From Planctomycetaceae bacterium (GTDB lineage Bacteria > Planctomycetota > PLA2), in contig WYBS01000008.1 in NCBI GenBank assembly GCA_011525755.1, forward strand, positions 1 through 53,917: a DNA stretch of 53,917 nucleotides, in the 5' to 3' direction. Below the pieces are notes generated by a model that did no database searches, was not told where the DNA came from, and was given only the letters and a program-made list of their open reading frames with translations. Shown here piece by piece: positions 8,227 to 17,325 of this stretch. The stretch's first letter is position 1. The number at the start of each line of letters is the position of its first letter. The translations under genes were made by a program, and so were the position numbers.

Positions 8227-10043
8227 GGCGGCACCATCTCCTCCTCCTGCTGCTGCTCCTCCTGCCTGCGGCGGCCGGCGCGCAGGACGCGCCGTTTCGC
8301 GGCGAGGAGCACCGCATCAAGCGGATCGAGTTCCGTGGCGCCCGGATCACGGACGCGGTCCGGCTGATCGCGGAGATCAGCGGACTGAACGTCGTCGCCA
8401 CCGAGGAGGCGGGCAAGGCGACCGTCACGCTCTACCTCCAGGGGTTGACCGCGGGGAACGCCGTGGAGACCATCTGCAAGGTCGCGGGCCTCTGGTACCG
8501 CCGCGACGCGGACACGCAGACGTTCCGCGTGATGAGCACGAAGGAGTTCCAGAAGGACCACATCGTCTACCGCAAGAACGAGACCCGCGTGTTCACGCTG
8601 CTGCACCCGAACGCGATCGTCATCGGCCAGGCGATCGAGGACCTCTTCGGCGACCGCGTCGAGCTCTCGCTCGGCGTCGAGGAGGAGGAGGCGCTCGACC
8701 TGCCGGGCGGCTTCGGCTTGGGCACGGGCGTCGGGACCGGGAGCATCGGGACCGGGCTCCTCGGCACGACCGGCGGGACCCCCGAGCAGCGGCGCCGCGA
8801 GCAGGACCGGTACTTCCGCCGCTCGTACGAGCGCGGCGAGTACGGCGGACGCTCCGAATCGAGGGTCGAGGCCGAGCTGACGCCCGACCAGATCGCGAGG
8901 CTCCAGGAGTCCGGGGCGGCCGAGGTGACGGGCGACCTGCTGCGCGGGGTCGATGCAGGGGACCCGACGATCTACGTGACGGTCAACCGCCAGCACAACC
9001 TCGTGGTCGTCCGGACGAGCGACGACCTCGCGATGAAGGAGATCAGCCAGCTCATCGTGGAGCTCGACCGGCCGACGCCCCAGGTGCTCCTCGAGATGAA
9101 GATCCTCGAGCTCCAGGTCGGCGAGGGCTTCCAGTCGATCTTCGACATCCAGGTAACGGACGGCCCGTCGAGCAGCGGCCCGGAGGACTCGCAGCCGGCC
9201 AACCCGCTTCTCCCGAGCGCGCTCACGGCGCCGCGCAACGTGCTCGGCTCGGGCAACTTCGCGGTCGAGCCGGGGACCTTCGTCTACCAGTTCCTGAACG
9301 ACACGGTCCGCGCGCGCCTCCAGCTGCTCGCGACCGAGCGGCGCGTCAACACGCTCGCGACGCCGCTGCTGCTCGCGTCGAACAACCGCCCCGCGCGGCT
9401 CTTCGTGGGCGAGGAGCGCGTGCTCACGACCGGCGTGAGCACCGACGTGATCACGCCCTCGGACGGCGCGACGACGACGACGATCGACCCGGAGACCGAG
9501 GTCAGGGACATCGGCAACTCGCTCCTCATCACGCCGAAGATCAACGCGGACCGTACGGTGACGCTCTTCCTCGTGCACGACTCGTCGAGCGTGTCGCCCG
9601 ACAGCGCGACGATCCCGGTGGCGACGGCGGACGGCGGCGTCGTGCCCTTCCCCGTCGACACGGTCAACACGGCGAACGTCCAGGCGACGGTCGTCGCGAA
9701 GGACGGGATGACGCTCGCCGTCGGCGGCCTCATCCGCATCGAGCTCACGGACCACGAGCAGAAGGTGCCGGTCTTGGGCGACATCCCGATCATCCGGTTC
9801 TTCTTCCGCAAGAAGGTGACGGACAAGAGCAAGGCGGAGCTGATCCTCCTGATCACGCCGCGCGTGCTCTTCACGCCCGCGGAGGCCGATGCGGTGACGC
9901 GCGAGCGCGTGAAGGCGCTGTCGAGCCACCCGTACAGGGACGCGGGGGACGCGGCGTACGAGAGCGCGGTCAGGAAGCTCGAGAAGGACAACGAGAGGGA
10001 GACGAAGGGGAAGGGGTCCGGGGAAGGGGAGGAGAAGCGGTGA
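8223..10043 (+). CDS. gspD: Outer-membrane secretin GspD/PilQ
   Basis: 606 aa. The signal peptide is a leucine-rich run ending AAAGAQ near residue 21. An N0-like domain (IKRIEFRGARITDAVRLIAE) and N1-type repeats (VFTLLHPNAIVIGQAI; then VTVNRQHNLVVVRTSDDL) lead to the secretin beta-barrel core from about residue 275. The C-terminal secretin signature reads HEQKVPVLGDIPIIRFFFRKK followed by AELILLITPRVL. A Gly-rich insert near 155-185 (LGTGVGTGSIGTGLLGTTGG) and a charged tail rich in Glu and Lys are seen. It forms the outer-membrane exit pore of the system encoded upstream. Its stop overlaps the GTG start of the next gene (GTGA). Confidence 0.95.
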   Translation: MRRHHLLLLLLLLLPAAAGAQDAPFRGEEHRIKRIEFRGARITDAVRLIAEISGLNVVATEEAGKATVTLYLQGLTAGNAVETICKVAGLWYRRDADTQTFRVMSTKEFQKDHIVYRKNETRVFTLLHPNAIVIGQAIEDLFGDRVELSLGVEEEEALDLPGGFGLGTGVGTGSIGTGLLGTTGGTPEQRRREQDRYFRRSYERGEYGGRSESRVEAELTPDQIARLQESGAAEVTGDLLRGVDAGDPTIYVTVNRQHNLVVVRTSDDLAMKEISQLIVELDRPTPQVLLEMKILELQVGEGFQSIFDIQVTDGPSSSGPEDSQPANPLLPSALTAPRNVLGSGNFAVEPGTFVYQFLNDTVRARLQLLATERRVNTLATPLLLASNNRPARLFVGEERVLTTGVSTDVITPSDGATTTTIDPETEVRDIGNSLLITPKINADRTVTLFLVHDSSSVSPDSATIPVATADGGVVPFPVDTVNTANVQATVVAKDGMTLAVGGLIRIELTDHEQKVPVLGDIPIIRFFFRKKVTDKSKAELILLITPRVLFTPAEADAVTRERVKALSSHPYRDAGDAAYESAVRKLEKDNERETKGKGSGEGEEKR

Positions 10044-10726
10044 GGAAGGCGGCCCTCCTCGCGGTCCTCGCCGGATGCGCGGCGACGACCTCGTCGACGC
10101 GGGGCGGCGCGCCGTTCCCCGACGGCGAGATCATCGACCTGATGTTCGTCCTGCGGGAGGGGGAGCGCCGCCGCGACCCGGAGATGGCGGAGCGGGCGCT
10201 CCGCTTCGAGCGCTCCTCCGACCGGTCGCGGTTCGAGGAGGATCTCGCGTCCTTGAAGGGAGTCCCGGCGGGCCCGATCCGGGTGCCGTCGGAGTTCCGC
10301 CTCGTCGGCCGGCCGCCGGGGGGGGCCGAGGGGGACTACCTCTTCCTCGAGCCCGCCGGCGGGGGCACGCATGCCGCGACGATCGTCACGATCGTGCGGG
10401 TGCGGGGGAGCCCGCGGATCCTCTACGAGCGGCCCCTCGTGACGGCGGAGGAGCGCGCGGCAAGAAAGCCGGAGGAGGTCGCCCGCCTCGCCGCGGCGCG
10501 CCGCATCGAGCGCTGGCAGGCGCTCGAGGGGACGAAGCTCGACGAGGAGCTGGCCCGCCTGAAGCGGGCCCTCCGCTACCAGGCCGAGGCGCGGGAGTAC
10601 GCCGAGCGCGAGAAGCTGAAGATCCCGCCGTTCGCGCCGGACCCGGCGGCCATCCTCGCGGACCTCGAGGGGCTCGACCCCGCCGCGGCGCGCGATCGCG
10701 TGATCGCCCTGCTGCGCGCGGCGTGA
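10040..10726 (+). CDS. Operon-terminal lipoprotein of unknown function
   Basis: 228 aa from a GTG that overlaps the secretin stop. The N-terminus MRKAALLAVLAGCAA carries a lipobox (LAGC, Cys13), so it should be a lipoprotein. The middle is charged (LREGERRRDPEMAERALRFE) and the C-terminal half is helical with EKLKIPPFAPDPAAILADLEG. No known family was recognised. Being last in the secretion operon and lipidated, it could be a pilotin-like or secretin-associated factor; this is only an inference from position. Transcription converges on the nifU-like gene, whose stop begins three bases after this one. Confidence 0.72.
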   Translation: MRKAALLAVLAGCAATTSSTRGGAPFPDGEIIDLMFVLREGERRRDPEMAERALRFERSSDRSRFEEDLASLKGVPAGPIRVPSEFRLVGRPPGGAEGDYLFLEPAGGGTHAATIVTIVRVRGSPRILYERPLVTAEERAARKPEEVARLAAARRIERWQALEGTKLDEELARLKRALRYQAEAREYAEREKLKIPPFAPDPAAILADLEGLDPAAARDRVIALLRAA

Positions 10727-10729
10727 GGG

Positions 10730-10984
10730 CTACTCCCCTCCCCCCGCGCCCCCTCCGACCGCCACCACGGCCTTGATCTCGGGGATCTCCTCCGTGAGCG
10801 CGCTCTCGAGGCCGTAGCGGAGGGTGATGTCCGAGCCGGGGCAGCCGACGCACGCCCCCGTCAGGCGGAGGTAGACGGTCGTCCCCTCGATGCGGTCGAG
10901 CTCGACGCCGCCGCCGTCGACGGCCAGCGAGGGGCTGAGCCGCCGGAGCACCTCGCGGACGCGGTCCTCGAGCTTCTCGGGCAC
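10730..10984 (-). CDS. NifU C-terminal-domain Fe-S scaffold protein
   Basis: 84 aa from a GTG start. It is a single NifU C-terminal (Nfu) domain: RVREVLRRLSPSLAVDGGGVELDRIEG, a beta strand, then the CxxC motif in TGACVGCPGSDITLRYGLE. The paired cysteines bind a transient [4Fe-4S] cluster delivered to apoproteins in the cytoplasm. The tail is Gly-rich (VGGGAGGGE). Length is normal for stand-alone Nfu proteins. It converges on the secretion operon and diverges from the kinase gene to its right. One nearby candidate client is the aconitase-family enzyme at 40977-42980, but the genes are not linked. Confidence 0.9.
   Translation of the reverse strand: MPEKLEDRVREVLRRLSPSLAVDGGGVELDRIEGTTVYLRLTGACVGCPGSDITLRYGLESALTEEIPEIKAVVAVGGGAGGGE
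10739..10756 (+). repeat. C-rich element after the operon-terminal lipoprotein gene
   Basis: The plus strand reads TCCCCCCGCGCCCCCTCC, starting 13 bases after the lipoprotein stop. It is one copy of the recurring C5-6/short spacer/C5-7 element described in the findings. It also overlaps the last Gly-rich codons of the convergent nifU-like gene. Confidence 0.5.
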
Positions 10985-11012
10985 GCCGGGAAGTCTACCT
11001 CGGCGGGAAACA

Positions 11013-11034
11013 GGGGGGGCCGGGGGGGGGGGAG
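11013..11034 (-). repeat. G-run/C-rich element in a divergent promoter region
   Basis: Plus strand G7-CC-G9-GG, between the divergent starts of the nifU-like gene and the kinase. It has the shape of the recurring element but is one of the copies not placed after a gene end. It lies about 40 bases before the kinase start. Confidence 0.4.
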
Positions 11035-11075
11035 GTGAATCCGGAAGGGACCGGTTGCTTAGACTCTACTTGGGG

Positions 11076-13286
11076 ATGAGCGAGAAGCCGCCGCCGGACG
11101 AGGCATTCCACCTGACGGGCGAACGCCTCGGGAAGTTCATGATCCTCTCGGAGCTCGGGCGGGGATCCATGGGCGTCGTCTACGAGGCGTTCCAGGAGGA
11201 CCTGAAGCGGAAGGTCGCGCTCAAGATCCTCCCCGGGAACATCACCCTCGACGCGAAGCAGGTCCGGCGCTTCCACCGGGAGGCGGAGTCCGTCGCCCGG
11301 CTCCGCCACGACAACGTGATCCAGATCTACGAGGTCGGGCAGGTCGATTCCACCCACTACTTCGCGATGGAGCTCGTGGACGGCCGGCCGCTCGACGCCG
11401 AGGCTGGGCGGGACCGCGAGGCGATCCTCCGCGCGGCGCGGATCGCCCGCGACGCGGCGCGCGGCCTCGCCCACGCGCACGAGAAGGGGGTGATCCACCG
11501 GGACGTGAAGCCGGGGAACCTCCTCGTGGACCGGAACGGGCGGGTCGTGGTCACGGACTTCGGCCTCGCGCGGCTCACGGACTCCGCAAGCCTCACATCG
11601 ACCGACGCGATCGTCGGGACGCCGAAGTACATGAGCCCGGAGCAGATCCTCGCGCACGCGAAACGGCCGGTGGACGGGCGGGCGGACATCTACTCCCTCG
11701 GCGCGACGCTCTACCACGCGGTCGCGGGCCGTCCCCCCTTCGACGCCCCCACCGTCCAGGGGTTCATCAAAGCGATCCTCGAGGAGCGCCCCCCGACCCC
11801 CCGCCGCTTCAACCGCCAGATCCCCCACGACCTCGCGACGATCGTCCTGCGCTGCCTCGAGAAGGATCCCGAGGACCGGTACGCGTCCGCCGGGGAGCTC
11901 GCGGACGACCTCGACCGGCTGCTCTCGGGAGAGCGGATCCACGCGAAGCCGAAGGGCACGCTCGCGCTCGCCGCCGAGGCGGTCCGCCGCCACAAGGTCA
12001 TCGCCGCGACGGGGACCGTCGCCGCGCTCGCCCTCTTCCTCGTGCTCGTCCTCGGCGGGAAGGCGGCGGAGGAGACGGAGCGCGCGGACCAGGAGAAGCA
12101 GCGGGCGGCGATGCAGGCGAGGCTCCGGGCCATCCTCGACAACCGCGACTACGACGTCGCGGTCTCCGACATCGAGGACCTCTGCGCGGGGGAGCCGGAG
12201 AACGCGGACGGAAAGCTCGTCCGCGCGACCGTCTACCGCAACCGCGCCCTCGCACGGCTGCGCGAGGCGCCCCCCTTCTTCGACGGCGTGATCGACGACC
12301 TCGAGCGCGCGGGCGAGCGGGGCTCGTTCTGGCACCTGATGGCCCTCGTCGAGGCGGGAAGGCTCGCGGACGCGACCGCGGCGGCGGGAGCCCTTCCTGC
12401 CCGGGACCCGGTCCGCGCGCTTGCGCTGGCGCGGGTGGCGCTCGAGGAGGGGCGTCACGCCGACGCGATCGCGCTGCTGCAGGATCCGCCGCCCGAGCCC
12501 CAGGGCGACGAGGCCGCCGTCTTCCGCGCGCTCACGCTCGGCCTCGCCCGGAAGGCCATGAGGCACCCCGAGGCCGCCGACCTGCTCAAGGAGGCGAACG
12601 AGCGGGCCGCGTACGTGACGATGCCGTGGCTGCGCAGCCGCGCGACGGCCGCGTTCTTCGAGGGGGGCGGGAACGTGAACGACTACCTCGCGTCGCTGAG
12701 CCGCACGTTCGCCGACACGCTGCGCCTCTTCGCGGTGTTCCGGGACAAGCTCACGGGGGCCGAGGTGCCGGTCGCCCAGCACCTCGTGAGCAGCGTCTTG
12801 AGGCTCGCGGACCAGGCCCCGGTCCTGCCGACGGCGCTCGAGGGGATCGCGCAGAAGCGCCTCGACGAGGCGAAGGGCGAGGATCGCGCGGTCGCCCTCC
12901 TCCTGCTCGCGATCGCGCGGATGAACCTCGACCGGCGCGCGCTCGCTCTCGAGGCGCTCGACGAGGCGGAGGCGGTCGCGACGCCGGAGGTCGAGCCCTA
13001 CGTCTACTGGACGCGCGCGCTCGCGCTTCGTCTCCAGGGGAACCTCTCGCTGGCGGTCCAGGCGGCGCAGCAGGCGATCGAACTCGCGCTCTCGCTCCCC
13101 GAGGAGTTCCGGGACCTCCAGTACCTCTGCGAGCACGCAGCGCTCCTCGCGCTGGAGGCGCCGGAGGACCAGGCGCAGCGGACGGCGCGGTTCCTGCGCG
13201 AGCAGCTCGAGGCGATGCGCGAGGGCGCCGACTGGGTCAGCGCCCTCCTGGAGCGGCTAGGCGCCGCTCGAGCTCCGCAGCGCTGA
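11076..13286 (+). CDS. Membrane-anchored Ser/Thr protein kinase with C-terminal TPR-like region
   Basis: 736 aa; ATG at 11076 begins MSEKPPPDEAF just ahead of the kinase fold. Visible kinase motifs are the Gly loop LGRGSMGVV (27-35), Lys50 in VALKIL, the catalytic loop HRDVKPGNLL (141-150), DFG (161-163) and the activation-segment end GTPKYMSPE. A single membrane helix lies near 308-327 (VIAATGTVAALALFLVLVLG). The remaining 400 residues are helical repeats of TPR type (ALARVALEEGRHADAIALLQD; ALEALDEAEAVATPEVEPYVY). This is the PknB/Hanks architecture with a likely extracytoplasmic sensor or scaffold. No cognate phosphatase is adjacent. The 3' end overlaps the convergent next gene by 50 bases. 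Confidence 0.92.
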   Translation: MSEKPPPDEAFHLTGERLGKFMILSELGRGSMGVVYEAFQEDLKRKVALKILPGNITLDAKQVRRFHREAESVARLRHDNVIQIYEVGQVDSTHYFAMELVDGRPLDAEAGRDREAILRAARIARDAARGLAHAHEKGVIHRDVKPGNLLVDRNGRVVVTDFGLARLTDSASLTSTDAIVGTPKYMSPEQILAHAKRPVDGRADIYSLGATLYHAVAGRPPFDAPTVQGFIKAILEERPPTPRRFNRQIPHDLATIVLRCLEKDPEDRYASAGELADDLDRLLSGERIHAKPKGTLALAAEAVRRHKVIAATGTVAALALFLVLVLGGKAAEETERADQEKQRAAMQARLRAILDNRDYDVAVSDIEDLCAGEPENADGKLVRATVYRNRALARLREAPPFFDGVIDDLERAGERGSFWHLMALVEAGRLADATAAAGALPARDPVRALALARVALEEGRHADAIALLQDPPPEPQGDEAAVFRALTLGLARKAMRHPEAADLLKEANERAAYVTMPWLRSRATAAFFEGGGNVNDYLASLSRTFADTLRLFAVFRDKLTGAEVPVAQHLVSSVLRLADQAPVLPTALEGIAQKRLDEAKGEDRAVALLLLAIARMNLDRRALALEALDEAEAVATPEVEPYVYWTRALALRLQGNLSLAVQAAQQAIELALSLPEEFRDLQYLCEHAALLALEAPEDQAQRTARFLREQLEAMREGADWVSALLERLGAARAPQR

Positions 13287-15447
13287 TCCGCTGCGGCGGC
13301 TTCAGGTCCGTGCCGAGGACGGTCACGAGGCCGTCGGCGCCGTTCGGGTAGCCGTGGAGGAGGACGTCGCCCTTCCCGTCCGGGCCGAGGTAGACGTACG
13401 GCTTGCCGTCGGTGCCGGGCACGACGCACGCGAGCGGGTCCATCCAGTCCGCCTCGACCTCCTCGAGGCGGTCGGGGAACCGCCCGTTCGACTTCCGGTA
13501 GTGCTGGAGCCGCGCCCGGAGCGTCCTGACATGGTGGCGGCACACCTGCCCGTCGTCGCCCGCCTCGCCCCGGGGGACCGGTGCCTCGAGCTGCACCTCG
13601 AGGTTCGCGTCCTTGCCCGCGCGCACGAAGTAGAGGCCGACACTCGCGCCGGCGAGGAGCGACAGCGTGAAGCTGCTCGTGTCCATCGAGGCGTAGGACT
13701 CCCAGCGCAGCCCGCGCTCGTCCGAGGTGCGCCATGCCACCCGGCCGAAGAGGTGCCGCGAGAGGGTCTCCACGTCCGGGAACTCGTAGAGCTGCGGCGG
13801 GGCGGCGCCGCCCGACATCGCCTGGGCGAACGGGACGAAGGTGTCGTAGCAGATCTCGAAGATCCGCGCGAGGTCGAGGTAGGAGACCCCCTGCGCGCCG
13901 GCGGGCACGACCGCGCGGAGCTTCCCGAACTCGCGGTTCTTCTCGATCGACGGGCGGTCGCCGCGCTTCACGGCGAGGATGCGCTGGAAGGCGAGCGGGT
14001 AGGGCGCCACCACGAGCCGGCCGTCGACGACGCCGAACGTCGGCGCGACCGGGACGTTCCCGAGCTTCGGGTGGCCGAGCGGAATCGCATGGACGGTCGC
14101 GTCGCGCAGCTTGAACGTGGTGACCCCCTGCCCGGCGGGCCACTGCATCCGCGAGAAGAGCTGGACGAGGTTCCGCTCGAGGCGCGCCGCGTCCTTGCTC
14201 TCGCAGATGAGCGCCACGTCGGGGATGAGGCCCTTGTTCGGCGCGACGAGGAACGTCATCTCGGGGCCGAGGAGGTCGCACAGGTCCTCCTTGAGCTTCA
14301 GCCCGAAGTCGCGCTCGAGGGGGACCGCGATCCCCATCGCGAGCTGGAAGCCCCCGATCTCCATGGCGGTCCGGTGGATCCCGGGCACGTCCACGTTCCC
14401 GCACGTGACGTAGAGGGAGTCCTCGGGCGCGTACGCGAGGCCCCCGAGGGGCGGCGGCGGGCCGCCCTTCTCGAAGAAGCGGCCGAGGCCGCCTCGCCTG
14501 TCCGCGGGCGCGAGCACGACGGAGGTGCACGCGCGCACGCCCTCGCCGGACACCCTGGCGACCGTCGTCACGCTCTCGAGGTCGCGGAGCCCGAACTGCG
14601 TGAGCATCTGCTGCGCGAAGAGCCCGACCTGCGCGAGCTGCGGCCCGCTCGCCTGGAGCTTGCGGAGCGCGCGATCGACGTGGAGCGCGATCTGGGTCGT
14701 CGGCGTGCCGCTTCCCGGGACGCTCGCGAGCATCGCGAGATGCCGCGGGTCGTTCGCGAGGCAGTCCGGCGCCTTCGCGGCGCGACGGTCGATCACGTCC
14801 TTCAGCCGCGCCTCGCCCGTCGTGACGAGGATCACGCTCCCGACCGGCGCGACGCAGATCCGAAGAGGCCCCACGTCGGCCCACGCATACGGGACGCCGC
14901 CGTGCTCGGCATGCCGCACGAGGCGGGAGACCTCCTCGTCGATGTCGCCCTCCTCGTCGCGCGCGGCGAGCGACGCGGCGGCGGCGATGCGCTCGATCGT
15001 TGCCACGGCCTCCTTCGCGTCGCCGTCCACCTCGAATGCCGCCGCGACGTCCACGGGGCAGGGCCCCGCCGGGATGTCCACGATCGCGAGCGCCACCCGG
15101 CTGCGCACGCGGAACGACCGCTCGCCCTTCGCGTCGGCGTAGGAGAGGTCGACGAAGATGTCCTCCATCGAGAGCGGGTCGCTCCGGACGGAGAGGAAGG
15201 CGTCCCCGACGGGAATCCGCATGGCCGAGAAGGAGCTGTCGATGCCGCGCGAGCGCTCGAGCAGCGCCTTCATCCGCGGGTCGGAGAAGACCTTCGCCAT
15301 CGCGAGGGTCTTCAGCTCCTCGCCCGTGGGGCTCCGCACCTCCATGTAGAAGGGGGTGTCGGCGGGGAGGTACGCGGCGAGGGAGGAGGTCTCCTCCGCA
15401 GCGGCACCGGCGGCGAGGAGGAGAACGACCGGGAGAACGCGTCGCAT
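13237..15447 (-). CDS. Secreted protein of unknown function (DUF3352-like style)
   Basis: 736 aa. ATG at 15447 is preceded by AAGGAGGGG, and the protein starts with a signal peptide (MRRVLPVVLLLAAGAAA, then EE). The body has phrases such as YLPADTPFYMEVRSPTGEELKT and repeated strand-helix units (QIALHVDRALRKLQ; TVHAIPLGHPKLGN), resembling the periplasmic proteins often annotated DUF3352 in planctomycete-type genomes. The C-terminal 100 residues (RTLRARLQHYRKSNGRFPDRL, then WMDPL, then KPYVYLGPDGKGD) look like the GspG pseudopilin globular domain without its N-terminal helix. It may interact with, or be cargo of, the secretion system; that is inference. It lies downstream of the sigma-54 activator on the same strand. 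Confidence 0.75.
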   Translation of the reverse strand: MRRVLPVVLLLAAGAAAEETSSLAAYLPADTPFYMEVRSPTGEELKTLAMAKVFSDPRMKALLERSRGIDSSFSAMRIPVGDAFLSVRSDPLSMEDIFVDLSYADAKGERSFRVRSRVALAIVDIPAGPCPVDVAAAFEVDGDAKEAVATIERIAAAASLAARDEEGDIDEEVSRLVRHAEHGGVPYAWADVGPLRICVAPVGSVILVTTGEARLKDVIDRRAAKAPDCLANDPRHLAMLASVPGSGTPTTQIALHVDRALRKLQASGPQLAQVGLFAQQMLTQFGLRDLESVTTVARVSGEGVRACTSVVLAPADRRGGLGRFFEKGGPPPPLGGLAYAPEDSLYVTCGNVDVPGIHRTAMEIGGFQLAMGIAVPLERDFGLKLKEDLCDLLGPEMTFLVAPNKGLIPDVALICESKDAARLERNLVQLFSRMQWPAGQGVTTFKLRDATVHAIPLGHPKLGNVPVAPTFGVVDGRLVVAPYPLAFQRILAVKRGDRPSIEKNREFGKLRAVVPAGAQGVSYLDLARIFEICYDTFVPFAQAMSGGAAPPQLYEFPDVETLSRHLFGRVAWRTSDERGLRWESYASMDTSSFTLSLLAGASVGLYFVRAGKDANLEVQLEAPVPRGEAGDDGQVCRHHVRTLRARLQHYRKSNGRFPDRLEEVEADWMDPLACVVPGTDGKPYVYLGPDGKGDVLLHGYPNGADGLVTVLGTDLKPPQRISAAELERRLAAPGGR

Positions 15448-15486
15448 GGGTGCCCCTCCTTCCATCACACGACGTGCCGGCCGCAT

Positions 15487-15505
15487 CCTCCCCCGCGCCC
15501 CCTCC
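15487..15505 (+). repeat. C-rich element between two minus-strand genes
   Basis: Plus strand CCTCCCCCGCGCCCCCTCC, matching the recurring element closely. Here it lies between the stop of the sigma-54 activator gene and the start of the secreted protein gene, and the C-rich strand is antisense to both, so it breaks the usual orientation. Confidence 0.45.
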
Positions 15506-15590
15506 AAATGCCTGCTGCGAAACGGGTTACGGCTCCGGTCGCCTCTCGCGCCACCGTTACCCCCCGGCACGGTGCGCGAGATCTTCACAC

Positions 15591-17216
15591 CTACATGCGA
15601 GGGGGCTCCGGGGGCCGGGGCGGCACGATCCCGTACTTCTCGATCTTGTCGTAGAGGGCGCGGCGGGAGATGCCGAGCCGTTTCGCGGCATCCGCCTTGT
15701 TCCCCCCCGCAAGCTTCAGGGTCTCGAGGATCGCCTGGCGCTCGATGTCCTTGAGCGTCCGGCCCGCGAGGCCGGCGCGCGCGGCGCCGGAGGCGAGCTG
15801 CGGGTGGCTCTTCAGGCTTTCGAGGAGCTCGGGCCCGATCGTGTCGTCGGCCAGCGCGACGAGGCGCTTCATCTCGTTCTGCAGCTCGCGGATGTTGCCG
15901 GGCCAGTTGTAGGAGGTGAGGATCCGGAGCGCCGCCGGGGAGACCTGCTTCAGCGGCACGCCCGCCTCCGTGCACGCCTGCGCGAGGAAGTGCTCGAGGA
16001 GCGGCTGGATGTCCTCGCGCCGCTCGCGGAGCGGGGGCACGCGGATCGCCACGACGTTCAGCCGGTAGAAGAGGTCCTCCCGGAAGCGGCCCTCCTCGAC
16101 CTCCTGCTTCAGGTCGCGGTTGGTGGCCGCGATGATCCGGACGTCCACCTTCTCGACCTCGGAGCCCCCCACCTTCCGCACCTCGCCCTCCTGGAGGGCG
16201 CGCAGGAGCTTCGTCTGCATGGCCGGCGACATGTCCCCGATCTCGTCGAGGAAGAGGGTGCCTCCGTGGGCGCGCTGGAAGAGGCCGTCGCGCGTGCGGT
16301 CGGCGCCCGTGAAGGCGCCGCGCACGTGGCCGAACAGCTCGCTCTCGAGGAGGCTCTCCGGGACCGCCGAGCAGTTCTCCGTCAGGAAGGCCTTGTCGCG
16401 GCGGGGGCCGTTCGAGTGGATCGCCGAGGCGATCAGCTCCTTGCCGGTCCCGCTCTCCCCTTGGACGAGGACGGGGAACGAGGTGGGGATGACGCGGTCG
16501 AGGAGCGAGAAGATCTCGCGGATGGCGGCGCTGAAGCCGATGATCCGCGAGTAGTCGTAGAGGTACTTCTCGCGCGGCTTCAGCCCTTTCAGGCGCTGCC
16601 GGTAGGCCTCCATCTCCTCGTTCTGCGCCGCCACCTCCTGCTCGAGACGCTGGTTCAGCTCCTCGAGGCGGCGCCGCTGGGAGTCGTTCTCCTCGAAGAG
16701 CCGTGCGTTCTCGATCGCGATCGCCGCGAGGTCGCGGAACTCGTCGAGCAGCGCCCGGTCCTCCTCGGCGAACTCCGCCTCGCGGAACCGGTGGTCCACG
16801 TAGATGGCGCCGATCGTCCGGCCGTGGAGCATGAGCGGCGTGCAGAGGACCGAGAGGAGCTTGAGCTCGCCGATCGAGGCGCTGCCCTGGAAGTCCGCCG
16901 GGGCGTTGTCGGTCCGCACGGTCTCGCCGACCTCCATCGCCCGCGCGAGGATGGAGCGGCTGAGCTTGCCGTCGGGCCTCTTCACGTGCTCCCGGTCGAC
17001 ATTCCTCGCCACGGCGACCGACCCGTCCTCGGGGCTCCCGAGCCACACGAACCCCCGCTCCGCGTGCGTCAGCTCGATGATCGCGTCCATCGTGGCCGAG
17101 AGCACCTGCTTCAGGTCGCGCTCCGACGTGAGGGACTTGGCGACGTTGAGGAGGTGCTTGTAGCGGGAGGCGAGCGCGGCGTCCGCCGCGCCGGACTTAC
17201 TGCCGAAGAGAGCCAA
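15591..17216 (-). CDS. GAF-domain sigma-54-dependent transcriptional activator (Fis-type HTH)
   Basis: 541 aa. The N-terminal GAF domain (about 25-175) is followed by a coiled-coil linker (175-215) and the AAA+ domain (225-455) with Walker A GESGTGKE (253-260), the sigma-54 contact loop GAFTGA (300-305), Walker B TLFLDEIGDM and the arginine-finger region FREDLFYRLN. A Fis-type helix-turn-helix ends the protein (GGNKADAAKRLGISRRALYDKIEKYG). It is an enhancer-binding protein that opens sigma-54 holoenzyme promoters after a GAF-sensed signal. Translation begins at a TTG (17214-17216) with AAGGGA five bases upstream. It could act on the sigma-54 promoter at 49101, but nothing links them directly. 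Confidence 0.93.
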   Translation of the reverse strand: MALFGSKSGAADAALASRYKHLLNVAKSLTSERDLKQVLSATMDAIIELTHAERGFVWLGSPEDGSVAVARNVDREHVKRPDGKLSRSILARAMEVGETVRTDNAPADFQGSASIGELKLLSVLCTPLMLHGRTIGAIYVDHRFREAEFAEEDRALLDEFRDLAAIAIENARLFEENDSQRRRLEELNQRLEQEVAAQNEEMEAYRQRLKGLKPREKYLYDYSRIIGFSAAIREIFSLLDRVIPTSFPVLVQGESGTGKELIASAIHSNGPRRDKAFLTENCSAVPESLLESELFGHVRGAFTGADRTRDGLFQRAHGGTLFLDEIGDMSPAMQTKLLRALQEGEVRKVGGSEVEKVDVRIIAATNRDLKQEVEEGRFREDLFYRLNVVAIRVPPLRERREDIQPLLEHFLAQACTEAGVPLKQVSPAALRILTSYNWPGNIRELQNEMKRLVALADDTIGPELLESLKSHPQLASGAARAGLAGRTLKDIERQAILETLKLAGGNKADAAKRLGISRRALYDKIEKYGIVPPRPPEPPRM

Positions 17217-17221
17217 GACCG

Positions 17222-17227
17222 TCCCTT
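17222..17227 (-). promoter_or_regulatory. Shine-Dalgarno site supporting a TTG start
   Basis: Minus strand AAGGGA, five bases before the TTG at 17216-17214 that opens the sigma-54 activator gene. No ATG or GTG lies closer to the conserved N-terminus, so this site fixes the rare start. Confidence 0.55.
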
Positions 17228-17301
17228 AATTGCACAGAGGTGCGCATATTCGCAACCACCGCCGGAGGGCGCCAGCGAAAAAGGGGCCTCCTCGAGGGGC
17301 A

Positions 17302-17323
17302 CCCCGGGGGGGGGTCGGGGGGG
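17302..17323 (-). repeat. C-rich element after the LysR gene
   Basis: On the plus strand this is CCCC-G9-TC-G7; in the sense of the LysR gene it reads C7-GA-C9, starting within a few bases of the stop codon. It is a copy of the recurring 3'-end element. Confidence 0.5.
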
Positions 17324-17325
17324 CC

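Noticed and set aside
11045-11060. GG-N-TTGCTT before the kinase gene as a sigma-54 promoter
   Set aside because: The GG is two bases off the fixed distance from GC, and TGGCAC is not present.
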